Assembly (NCBI GenBank): GCA_021234155.1
Contig: JAJEKV010000091.1
Coordinates: 1,991,501-2,055,500, forward strand
From: Isoetes taiwanensis
Lineage: Eukaryota > Streptophyta > Lycopodiopsida > Isoetales > Isoetaceae
Direction of reading: 5' to 3'
Length of the DNA stretch: 64,000 nucleotides
The notes under the pieces are model-generated. The model was not told the origin of the DNA. It was given only the letters and a program-made list of their open reading frames with translations, and ran no database searches. Positions within the stretch are counted from its first letter, which is position 1. Each line of letters begins with the position of its first letter. Below are positions 54,736 to 64,000 of the stretch, piece by piece. The position numbers and the translations under genes were made by a program.

Positions 54736-55522
54736 GAAAGACAACAATCCTCGGATTGTTCCAACCAACGAAAATCAACGGCCCATAAAGGGTGCACTCT
54801 AGAAATACTATTTAGTACACCTCAACGAGGACAACAACGAAATCATAGAAAAACCATGTAAAAAAACGTATAAAAATCTAAAAGTAACCCCCTGTTATTG
54901 TTGTGCTACATATATAGGTGCATATGTTAAAAAAATAATAATGCATTTAATGAAGGCTATTTTTTTTTATACGTATACAATACTTGCATATATTTATTTG
55001 GCAATCCAGTTAAACATTATGTTCCCATGGTGCACGTTTTTTAGGCATATATTCTTATTCTAAGGTAAAAATTTAACTTTGCGAAGATCATGATATAATT
55101 TACACCTTGTTTAACCCATTTTGAAGGTTCAAGACACAAAATGGGGACAAGTACATATTAGTAGGTCTAATGCATATTAATAGATTTAATGCATAGGTCT
55201 AATAGGCTCTCATAGGTTATAATGTGCATTATAGGTGCATATGTTGCTATTTACATGTGCATTAGGCATTACTCTTTACATAGCTAAATATGAGCCCAAT
55301 GGTCCCCTCTTCATATAGCTATATGGTATGGTCCATTAGAAAGGGGGAGGGTCCATTGGATATGTGTCCATTAGATAATACATGGGGAGGGTTTTCATGG
55401 AAAATACGTAGGAAATTTATGGGGAGGGTATTTTTTCATAGAAAATACATAGGATGTTTGAAGGTTATTCATTTTCGACCTTCTGGGACTCGAGCTTTGA
55501 AATTGCCCTTTTTTACTCGAGT

Positions 55523-55810
55523 GCCTTTTTCGACTTTCAAGCGAATCGAGAAAGGCCCTCAAACTTGCATTTTTAAGCTTTGAGCTGCCTTTCTCGACTT
55601 CGCGAGTCGAAAGGCCTTCTCACCCCTAAAACCCGCATTTCGGCTTTGACCGCCTTTCTCGACTCAGCGAGTCGAAAGGCCTTTAAACCCCGTTTTTTTA
55701 AACTTTTGGTACGCCTTTCTCGACTCGCGAGTCGAAAGGCCATCCACCCTCAAAACTTGCGTTTTTGGCTTTGAGCTGCCTTTCTCAACTCATGCGAAAT
55801 CGAAAAGGCC
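55523..55810. repeat. tandem array of five hairpin-forming units
   Basis: GCCTTTCTCGACT..AGTCGAAAGGC palindromes lie at 55,523, 55,587, 55,652, 55,713 and 55,778, spaced 61-65 bp. The one at 55,713-55,740 has the perfect core TCGACTCGCGAGTCGA. Spacers are CCCTCAAACTTGC-like and also conserved, so this is a real tandem unit. Outer copies are more degenerate. Confidence 0.92.
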
Positions 55811-56645
55811 TTCCCGAATGTTTTCCCTCTCGGTACGCTTTTTTCATGCCCTATTTTCCAAAAATGGCCCTAAGAACTGCTTTATTTTATTTTATTTTTT
55901 TGCATGTAGCATCACTTGACTAATTTGATTTTGTCTCTTGCGGTCCTTATCTCGACCCGGATAGTACATGCTTGGGAGCAATGAAAAAGATCGGATTCAT
56001 TGAAGAAAGGTCTTTGAGAAGAGGGTGGTGACATCAGTTGGACATACAAGCACGTGGCCCATAAAGGAACTCCTCATACAAATTTCTATCGTCTATAAGT
56101 TGCTCCGTGACTAGGAGAGAGCTTCACGCGCCCTTTGCACTAGGTGGTTCATGTGTGAAGAGGGTGTAATCATTGTGCCCATACCACCACTATGGTCTCT
56201 TCACCCACTGTAATATATTTTGTAATGAGCCCATTTATAAATATAAGGTATCTCAAAACTAGTATTTTTGGGTGATTAAGTAAACAATTTGCTTAATTTT
56301 TGTTGGAATTTGTGATCTATTGTCTACCCACCTAAGAAAATAGAGCCAAAATGTTCAACTAAGAATCTTTTTCAATTAGAACTTTGGTTTCAAGCTGTAA
56401 TGAAATTCCTATGTTTGCGTTGCATTGTTCTTGTTCTCGACACGCTATCCAAGAAAATTGGAAGAAAAGCTTGGATGCACACTAATAGACAAAAATTCCA
56501 ATTATGGCCAGTTTTCGGGTCAGGGTGCTTCTTTTTGTGTAAATTAACAGGGTTCCCAAAAAAAGTGGGAATGGAATGAGTCCCACTTTAATTAAATACG
56601 ACTTTTGACCCAAAAATGCCAATGTCGATGAAGTACAAAAATCAT

Positions 56646-56768
56646 GAGAGGTTGAGAAGGATGTCACCACTTCTCTTGAGCTTGCCACGAGCTCCTTTAA
56701 ATCCATAGAAGTCAAATGTAATGTTGAGAAGGCTGTCACCACTTCTCGTAGAGCTTGCCACTAGCTCC
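56646..56768 (+). repeat. two copies of a 45-bp unit
   Basis: TTGAGAAGG.TGTCACCACTTCTC...GAGCTTGCCAC.AGCTCC occurs at 56,652 and 56,724. Confidence 0.85.
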
Positions 56769-56828
56769 GAATACATGCGCCAATCAAAGTGTCTTGTAAG
56801 GAGTTGAACAAAAATTTGAAAACAAAAA

Positions 56829-57073
56829 TTGTTGAAGGGGCGGAAGGCCCTAAGTCATCTTCACGCCATTTTTGAACTTGAAAAGTTGAAACATGGAGTT
56901 GAACTTGAAAGAGTTGAAACATAAGTAATTGAAGGGGTGGAAGGTCCTAAGTCATCTTCACGCCATTTGTTGAACTTGAAAGAGTTTGAGTAGATAGTTG
57001 AACTTGAAGGAGTTGAAATTGAAGGGGAGGAAGGCCCTAAGTCATCTTCACGCCATTTGTTGAACTTGAAAGA
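56829..57073 (+). repeat. three tandem copies of an 80-115 bp unit
   Basis: Each unit contains GGAAGG.CCTAAGTCATCTT followed by CACGCCATTTgTTGAACTTGAAAGAG. Copies begin near 56,831, 56,930 and 57,022. Confidence 0.88.
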
Positions 57074-57339
57074 GGCTCAACCATCATGTATTATGGACGG
57101 CCGAGATGGATTGAAAAGATTATCTCTCAAATGCCCTGCATTTGGGTCGATGAGGTAAGCTTGATTGTTGACCTAAGATTGCTGAAAAATGCCTACACAT
57201 GCCATAGGGCTGTGTGAGGTTTGTTGGTACAAGGGTGTCAAAAAGACCTCCAAGAATGAGGCAAAAGATGAGGCGTCCCCCAAAATGTGCCAAAAATATG
57301 CTCCAGGACTTCTTGCATGAAAAGAGGGTCAAAAGTTGT

Positions 57340-57920
57340 GCTCGAAGTCACGCCGTTAGGGGCCGTGATAATTTTGTTGGACTCACGCCGTGTGGCCGTG
57401 AGCTTGTGGCGAAAAACGATGGATAGAAAATGACTTGAGATCTCACGCTGAAAAGATGCCACGCCTTAATGGGCCGTGATGTGATTTACGCCATGAAGGG
57501 CCGTGGAAGAAAATCAAATTGTGCCACGCCGTGGGGGCCGTGATTATGTTGAGTACTTGATTGACCCAGGCCGTGAATAAAAATCAGGTGTTGAATCTTG
57601 AGCTTGAATTTTTAACACACTACCATGGAAGGCCCACGCTGTAAAGGTTTTGAACTCGAAGCCACGCCGCGATGGCCGTGGGCTACTGTGAAGGTTTGCA
57701 GACTCACGCCGTGATGGCCGTGGGCTGCTGTTGATGTCGATCAAAACTTGGAAGTTGAAAAGATTTTGCAAAGATCCGTCTGGGTGGACCTCCACGCAAT
57801 GAAGTGTGGCCCGTGATGGGCCGTGGACTGTGAAGATCATGGATTCTGGGCCGTCGAAGGCTGTGGGTCGACCGTGGAAGACCGTGAATAAAAAACTTTC
57901 CACGCCAAAGGGCCGTGGAA
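57340..57920. repeat. array of CACGCC-GTG..GGCCGTG short inverted repeats
   Basis: About ten units of CACGCCGTGrNGGCCGTG (for example at 57,520, 57,660, 57,706 and 57,900). Each can form a small hairpin (CACGgCC/GGCCGTG). The spacing is irregular at 30-60 bp. Same general design as the arrays at 55.5 kb and 13.2 kb, with different sequence. Confidence 0.85.
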
Positions 57921-57929
57921 ATGGAAGTT

Positions 57930-59496
57930 TTGTGTGCAGAGGTTTTGTTTTCGGATGATTTAGTGGCAGGCCATGCTCCAGAGATAGACCGTTAACCAGA
58001 GCCTTGCGTCAAAAAGTTGGAGCCACGAGCTGGCTGAAAAGGGCTGCTGAAAAAAACGCTGGTGCTTGCGCTGTTTTATTTCATCTGATCTGTTTTGTGG
58101 CAGCCACAACCTAGGATAAGAAAATTGCAGAGCCAAGCATCTGCCCCGAGAAGTTGCTGCCTGTGTGATGCCGGATATGGCAGATCAATTCATGATATCT
58201 AGGTTGAGATGTCGGTGGCTATAGGGGAGCCGGCTACGGACATCGCAGACGAATCAGCTACTTAACACGCCTTGTGTCATTGATGCAGCATAAAATATTT
58301 TTACTCCTTGTGCAAATCGACTGTCCCTGAATGTTGTTTTGCTGCATTTAGAATGCCAAAAATCATTGCATGTGATATTTGCAGATGTCTTGAAGATCTG
58401 GCCATGAGTGCTCAGCAGAAACAATCTTTGAGCTGGGAGAAAAAAAGGAACCATGTGATTTGGATTTTGTATGCAAAGAGGAGCTTGCAAAAACACTGAT
58501 GCTCTGATGATTGAGTTGAGTCGTGAGGAAGCCAAATAGCGGGGATCATATTGTTGAAAAATGTCTCAGATTTCAGGCAACCGAAAACTCTGTGAAAATG
58601 GGTAGGCATTAGAAACAACGTTGCAGTGCCATTGATGTAGCCATGATTGGCGGCAGACATGACTCCCAGAAACGTAACATTGAATAGAGCCTCTGCTCTG
58701 GTTGTGTGAACAGAGCAATATCAAACTTGCAGAAAAACTTCTGAACAAGAACCCTTGTGCTTGAATATGCGGATGGATTTCAGAACAGAGCTAAAAAATT
58801 CCTCTGGTGCTTTTGCAAGTACAAGGGATGGTGAAGTTGATTCGATTCGCCTGGAATATGGCTGATAGACCGTGTATTTGAGCCCAGAAATTCTGAAAGA
58901 GCTGTTGGGCCTCCTTTGTTTTATGTGGCTTGGTTGCTGTGGCTGAGAAAAAAATCCATCCTTGAAACTGCCCATTACCAGATCAGAAACACTTGAAGGT
59001 GCCTATTAGCAGATCAGTATATGTGCTGACAGTGCAAGAACGCCTTGGTGTCGGTTTGAACCAAAGGGCTAATAAATGCCCTTGTTTTTACAGAGATAGT
59101 GCCAAGGCTGTGGAGCGAAATCAGGTTGTAACGATAGACCCCTTCACCTGAGGAAGGAAAATACTTCAGCGAAGAAAACTGATTGGCCGGTGGACAGAGC
59201 GGAAGATAGGAACAGAGGAAAGAAATATCCTGAAGAACCTTGGTGAGATATGTGTCCAGAATAACATAGCAGAAGGAAACTTTTTCTGAAGAAAGCCGAT
59301 TACATGCTTGCCCAGTTTTGAGAACCACTATCGGAAGATCATGAGAAAGCCGAAAACTAAACTAGTGAGGACACATTTTGTAACAGAGGGAACGCTGTAG
59401 TATATCATGGAATGAAGAATAAATGTGCCAAAAAACTGTACTTGAAAACAGAGATACTTGAAATAAAAATAAGAGATTGATCATGAGCCCAAGAGA
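57930..59496 (-). other. 5' internal region of the LARD, non-coding
   Basis: Continuous low-complexity-free sequence with only short frames (up to about 104 codons) and no similarity to gag. It is expected to hold the RNA leader and packaging signals in cis. Confidence 0.5.
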
Positions 59497-59514
59497 CTCC
59501 GGCATGAGGCGCCA
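59497..59514 (-). other. primer-binding site of the LARD-like element
   Basis: Minus strand TGGCGCCTCATGCCGGAG, one base after the LTR end AATCATCA. TGGCGCC is a common start of plant retrotransposon PBSs. Confidence 0.75.
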
Positions 59515-59515
59515 A

Positions 59516-59958
59516 TGATGATTTTTGGGGTTCTTGGCATCACCTTGCAGCAGCAGTCCATGACTGCTGGATGCCACAAGGCTGCCACAAATGCTCATGA
59601 ATCAACAAAAGAAGATGGGAAGAAACTTCAAGAACAAGAACAAAGCAAAGAATGAACAAAACAGAATCATATTGATGCTCCAAAAGGAGGTGCTCCAAAA
59701 CGTGAGCAAAAGCCTAAACAAAGAGGAAATGCTCTCTTTGTAGTAGAGCAAAAACCTAACCCTAACTGACATCTCACCTACCACAGATCTAGGCTAAATC
59801 TGGGCCATAGATCGTGGGGTCCAATATGACAAATACATGTGGCCTATGCCACCTACCACATATATGGGCTAAATCTGGGCCCTAGATCAAGTGGTCTAAT
59901 GTGATAAATACATGTAGCCTATGCCACTCATACTTATGTTTAGCCCAAAGGGCTAACA
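59516..59958 (-). repeat. 5' LTR of the LARD-like element
   Basis: 443 bp, the partner of 51,190-51,636, differing by about 14 substitutions or short indels. Confidence 0.92.
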
Positions 59959-59963
59959 GAGGC

Positions 59964-60346
59964 ACACGCTCAACACTTGGATCCGATGATATAAACCCTA
60001 GCCATATGATAAATAATTAAAATACTTTCCAAAATATAAGTATTGCCTTGGTAATTGTATGATGACATATTTTAAAGGTCGTAAAGTTATCATATAACAG
60101 TTAGTTAAATATAATACTATTGGAAGCAATATATCCAATACTACTGTAATGTTAGTATGAAAATATTACCTTAACGTATTTAGGAAAATCTAGACTTATT
60201 CAAGGTTTTTAGACTTATCTATATTTATAATGATTTGAAATATTGAGTGATTGATCTTTGATTATTTCATAATCATGTCATACAATAAATAGGGATGAGA
60301 AGGAACCATTGCAAAGAAAATGAATTGTACTTTGGCATTTATTAAG
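59964..60346. other. AT-rich spacer, nothing recognised
   Basis: No coding sequence or repeat was seen between the LARD and the 3' end of the transposase gene. Confidence 0.5.
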
Positions 60347-63009
60347 TTAATCATCAGTACATAATTCCAAATGACTTTGGACAACAGCAACTACATCGTC
60401 GGGTATTTTTTCAAGCTGTTTCATGGAAATTGCAGAGGTCTTTGCCTTCCAACCATAGATTACTGATTGAACATCCACCCATTGTCGTTGTTCACTTGGA
60501 TTTGGCTTCCATCTTTTGTAGCAACATCCATTGTATTGATCTTTCAAACTCTTCTTACCCCTAGTGAGTGGCTTCCACCATTGGATGTGAACTCGAAGAC
60601 ACAATGAGAAACATACCTTCCATAATGTCTTTTTCAGGTTTAAATTCCTCTTTTGGTTTACCACTTGCAGGGCCACAATACACCACTTCATGATGTTCTT
60701 CTTCATTTTCAGTAAATAGGAGCATCTTCTACATGATGGAGCATTCACTGTGAACGAGGCCAAAATCCATCTTGTAACTTGGAATTTCTTACTGGAGATT
60801 CCTGTAGTTCTGCTATGACATTTTCCCAATATGTAATAATTGGCTGCACTACTTCTTGATACTTGGAGTGTCCAAAACGTCCATTTAACCCTATTTTCCA
60901 AAAATCTATGTATTTTGAAATACCAGATATGATATTTTCCTCTTCCCTCATATGTTCATTAAGGGGCACAGGCTCAGGTTCACCATCGGGCAATATTTGC
61001 CTACCAGCATCATCTTTTTTAAAAAGTTCAATACCATCTTCAGGCTCCCATGTTGCCTGCTTAGGGTGCACCTTATACTGCATTCTAGGATCCCCTTTAC
61101 CATCTAGATATAACCGAAAATGTAATGGCTTCGTATGCCCCACCAATTTATGGCGACCATCTTCTATATAACCATCCACAAATTTCTTAAAATTAGGGAC
61201 TTCTTGTATGAGATATGGGACATTTCTAGCAGATACACATGTTTCATACATTTCAAACAATTGTGGCAAAGTGTGTGCATGTCGCTTTCTTATACTGTCC
61301 CCGAATCTGCTAAAGAAGGCATCAATATCTTCATGTGTATGTCCAACCATAAGAAATGCCATCACTATCTCTTTGAAATGTCCCCTTGCTACTAACATCG
61401 CCAAGTATGCCAAGACAAATCGATTCTTGTTCTCAGAGACACAATTGTCGACCTGTAAGAGGAGAACTTTTGGCAGAGGCTTAAAATCATGATGCTCCAC
61501 TTTGGTTAATTCCTTGCCATCTGTTCTTGTTAGCAATGCTTTATGAAGGGGTTGTGTTGCTGAGGTGAAAGTTGGAGTTAAATCTCCTCTATCTCCAACG
61601 TTGTAATTCTCTAAATTCCGCAAACATTTTGCAATGGAACCTATTGTAAAGTTTGGGTCAAACGACCAATTCCATGTGGCAAAATGACCATATGAAGCAG
61701 GGCCATGCCCATGAGTAAGGATTCCTGCCAAAGCCATAGGCAATTGCATTGCATTCTTCGTGGTGTTTGGATTCGGTTTTAACCTAGGAATGCATGTTTT
61801 CTTTTGATCCATCTTATCATGTATCAAACACAAAAATTCCTGCGGCCTCCCGAAAGACAAATATCTCCATGAATAATAAATGTTGCGACAACTTCGCTGC
61901 TCCATATTGTGCCTATCCATTTTATAACGAAGTATCTCCCTCTCCTGTGGATTTTTTGTGCTTTCCAGCCTATTCTTCAAATCTGTACACGTTTCGCATT
62001 TGGAGAAGCTACTGTTCTCTCGTGAAATAAGGACATCTTTGAAATCTTCATTCCACAAGCGGCTAAAGCTAGATTGGGAGATGTGTGGTAGCCCTTGCAT
62101 GCTTAGAGATTCATTCACTTCCTTTAACATGGACATCATATTATAGGTAGGTGGCATCACCTTTTGATAATCTCTCTCTCCATCGCTTGTAATTCTACTT
62201 CGATGTGGCATCTGATTAGCTGTAACATCTACCAATTGTGTAAGTGCAACCTTTGCAGCTTCCATTCTTTCTGTACTTCGCTTTACAAGTTTGTTCCCAT
62301 GCATGCCCTTTTTTGCTCCATTAAGCCATTTGTTTCTCCTATTATAGAAAGTAGCTTTACAAATCCCATAAATTGTATACCATCCTTTACAGCATATAAC
62401 ATTCCCATCAAATAACATGCCCTCGTACTTTCCATCTTCACCTTTTACACTTGCTGCAAAGCTATCATATGTGAAAGTTGTCTGATTTCAAAGAATGATA
62501 TTCAGTTCGGGCAATTAGAATCTTCTCTCGATTAGCATATTGGCAACAATGCTTTGGACAACAATCAATAGATGCAACAATAGCAATATTCTCCATATCA
62601 CAAGGGTCGGCCTTGGCTTTTTTCACTACTAGTTTGGCTCTCTTCCTCTTTATAAAACGATAAGGACGCTTGTATTTCTTCATTCCGCCCCCCACATTAG
62701 TAACTTCTTCATCAATTATATGCTTTTCCCCAAGCAACGATTCTCCATTGAGTAATATCAAGTTTTTGATAGGCCATCGCATAAGTTTTCCAATCTCGAA
62801 TGAGCTATCGTCAACCATCATCTCAAACACTGTAATCCCAAGGTCATTTTCTCCCAGGTAGGCACTGTCAACAACTTCATTTGTAAACGCCACAACAATA
62901 AAAGCAAATCCCAACTTATTGTTCTCCTTGTCTAGGACAATCACCTATTGCCTGCCCATGTAGATCTATCATCTGGATTGAACTTGTGACTGTTTTCTCT
63001 AGGCAAGGT

Positions 63010-63135
63010 CATAACTTCGGGACTGAAAGCATGATTTTCAACATTTGGTGCACCTGTTAACTTTGGTCTCGAGGTCATAACTTCGGGACTGAAAGCATGA
63101 TTTTCAACATTTGGTGCACCTGTTAACTGTGGTCT
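63010..63135 (-). repeat. 66-bp in-frame tandem duplication within the transposase gene
   Basis: A 22-residue segment (TGAPNVENHAFSPEVMT core) occurs twice head to tail, with few differences, between the two DUF8039-like modules. It lies in what looks like a flexible linker. Confidence 0.92.
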
Positions 63136-63366
63136 CAAGTTGCTTTTCTTCCATCTCACAAAAGAACCAACATGCTCCAGTAGATAATTATGTGATGGAT
63201 TTGTAGGTTTGTCATAGACAACCTTTAAAGAAATGCTGACATATCCATCACCTAGTATTTGATTGTGGCAGTATCTGCTTGGATCCATGGTGAATATTGT
63301 TCCTTCCGCTACATCTGTATCATTCTCCATGAGTGTAACATGCATTCCTTCTTGGATTTCCTTGCT

Positions 63367-63442
63367 CTGTAAGCAACACTTTTGCTTAGTTACATAATGA
63401 ACATAACGATTTTATAATTTGAATAGTTAGTGATATCCACAC
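63367..63442 (-). other. GT-AG intron, 76 nt
   Basis: Donor TCTCAG|GTGTGG and acceptor TTGCTTACAG|AGCAAG. The frame runs on from AMASQ into SKEIQEGM. Confidence 0.75.
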
Positions 63443-63515
63443 CTGAGAAGCCATAGCGTCTTTATAACTATGTATATAAATGGCAGCGTCTATTTGTTGT
63501 TTAAGCTTCTTGAAC

Positions 63516-63650
63516 CTGATTAGAAAAGTTCCAACACATGTTGATTGTTATAAGATAGAATAATTTGAATAGGTGAATTAGGGGTAACCTACACATGTAG
63601 CTAAGTCGATTCACATTTCCTATTTAAATTAAACAAGTAGTTGTACGTAC
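63516..63650 (-). other. GT-AG intron, 135 nt
   Basis: Donor TCTAAG|GTACGTAC (near-consensus) and acceptor TTTTCTAATCAG|GTTC. The split codon AG|G gives Arg and the frame continues. Confidence 0.75.
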
Positions 63651-63698
63651 CTTAGAAACCATAACGAAATATACTGTTGCTTCTCTTTAGCTCCAAAC

Positions 63699-64000
63699 CT
63701 GCAATATCAAAGGAGAAACTTAATTTATCAGAAATGAATAAAATTGCATGTTTTGGTTTAGACTACAACATTTTATGTTTAGACTTATAATCTATCTAAT
63801 TTGTACCACAATGTATATAACTTTAGTATTCATAAATAGAAAATTAAGAAGCTAACAAAAAAGTCTAGCCTACTACTACTGCGAATTAAAAACCCTACAA
63901 CAAAGTCGAGTATTAGGGAATAGTCAATTTAAAAAATACTAAATTTTGAATGAAACTGGAATTTGCAATTTGTTTTTAAAAAGTCGGATAATATATAAAT
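63699..64000 (-). other. AT-rich intron or upstream region of the transposase gene
   Basis: On the minus strand it ends TTTGATATTGCAG, a good 3' splice site before the exon at 63,698. The first exons therefore probably lie beyond the window edge. No coding is seen here. Confidence 0.55.

Larger units (their letters stand above)
51190..59958 (-). mobile_element. non-autonomous LTR retrotransposon (LARD-like), minus strand
   Basis: Two 443-447 bp LTRs in direct orientation bound a 7.9-kb interior. On the minus strand the LTR starts TGTTAGCCC and ends AATCATCA. TGGCGCCTCATG (PBS) follows the 5' LTR and GGTGGGGAGGAG (PPT) precedes the 3' LTR. Flanking pentamers GAGTC (51,185-51,189) and GAGGC (59,959-59,963) agree at four of five positions. 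No gag, protease, RT, RNase H or integrase text is present, so it depends on another element. The LTRs differ at roughly 14 sites (about 97% identity), making this the youngest dated element in the window. Confidence 0.9.
60347..63698 (-). pseudogene. DUF7869-like DD(E/D) transposase gene, multi-exon, copy B
   Basis: Read on the minus strand. Exon 63,698-63,651 (FGAKEKQQYISLWF), exon 63,515-63,443 (FKKLKQQIDAAIYIHSYK, AMASQ) and a long exon from 63,366 join in frame across two GT-AG introns. Two modules resembling the CACTA-associated DUF8039-type fold follow (GTIFTMDPSRYCHNQILGDG; VVDSAYLGENDLGITVFEMM), separated by a frameshift near 62,942. Then come a Cys-rich CCPKHCCQYANREKI block, a second frameshift near 62,462, and a 557-codon frame (62,418-60,745). 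That frame contains KATFYNRRNKW, DKMDQKKTCIPRLKP, LLLQVDNCVSENKNRFVLAYL and FLMVGHTHEDIDAFFSRFGDSIRKRH. A C-terminal WWKPLTRGKK...WKPNPSEQRQW block ends at 60,347 after further frame changes. The three acidic blocks look like an RNase H-fold D-D-E/D triad. Two to four indels separate it from a full ORF; assembly errors could account for them. Confidence 0.78.

Noticed and set aside
54382-54802. Cys/His/Met-rich frames up to 114 codons on both strands, looking like metal-binding proteins
   Set aside because: Pure translation of the CATGCA/CACATG microsatellite.
60571-60617. Possible 56-nt intron near the transposase C-terminus (AG|GTATGT...CACTAG)
   Set aside because: Shorter than normal plant introns, and the sequence can also be read as coding in shifted frames; treated as decay.

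Overview
This is a stretch of land-plant nuclear DNA made almost entirely of transposable elements at different stages of decay. I see no intact host gene. The plant assignment rests on a U-box/ARM (PUB-type) gene fragment, a SWIM-type MULE transposase, chromovirus-type Ty3/gypsy pol with a chromodomain, an initiator-Met-tRNA primer-binding site, and short GT-AG introns (76-135 nt). From memory, the transposase-like family seen twice here (DUF7869-like) and this MULE/LINE mix point to a fern or lycophyte. That last step is inference.

Layout, left to right. 0-2 kb: AT-rich DNA with an array of near-perfect palindromes. 3.1-5.5 kb (+): decayed DUF7869-like transposase, copy A. 5.8-6.1 kb (+): Helitron Rep/helicase fragment. 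7.1-7.8 kb (+): fragment of a plant U-box/ARM-repeat gene. 9.9-12.2 kb (+): MULE transposase pseudogene with a late intron. 12.4-14.3 kb: two opposed arrays of a CCATGG-centred repeat. 15.5-15.9 kb: a tandem duplication. 15.9-20.8 kb (+): GC-rich decayed LINE. 20.8-26.6 kb: AT-rich DNA without genes, with a hairpin, a dispersed repeat and a tRNA-like sequence. 26.6-45.3 kb (+): a large Ty3/gypsy element bounded by 2.3-kb direct repeats. It carries gag, protease, an RNase H placed before the reverse transcriptase, RT, RNase H and integrase. Its pol gene is split by a nested chromovirus (32,869-39,402) with a perfect 5-bp target duplication, and a solo LTR (27,671-28,585) sits in its left repeat. 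45.3-48.4 kb: LINE ORF1/endonuclease fragment cut by two related LTRs, the second followed by an initiator-Met PBS. 51.2-60.0 kb (-): non-autonomous LTR element (LARD-like) with 97%-similar LTRs, PBS and polypurine tract. It has no coding capacity, and its interior is built of hairpin and tandem arrays. 60.3-63.7 kb (-): multi-exon DUF7869-like transposase gene, copy B, better preserved and probably running off the right edge.

Most notable: (1) both LTRs of the nested chromovirus carry five or six perfectly spaced alternating GAA/TTC units (a textbook heat-shock element) 71 bp upstream of a TATA box, plus an antisense tRNA-like A-box/B-box sequence; (2) two copies of a candidate DD(E/D) transposase family; (3) an RNase H between protease and RT; (4) four unrelated arrays of short palindrome-cored repeats.
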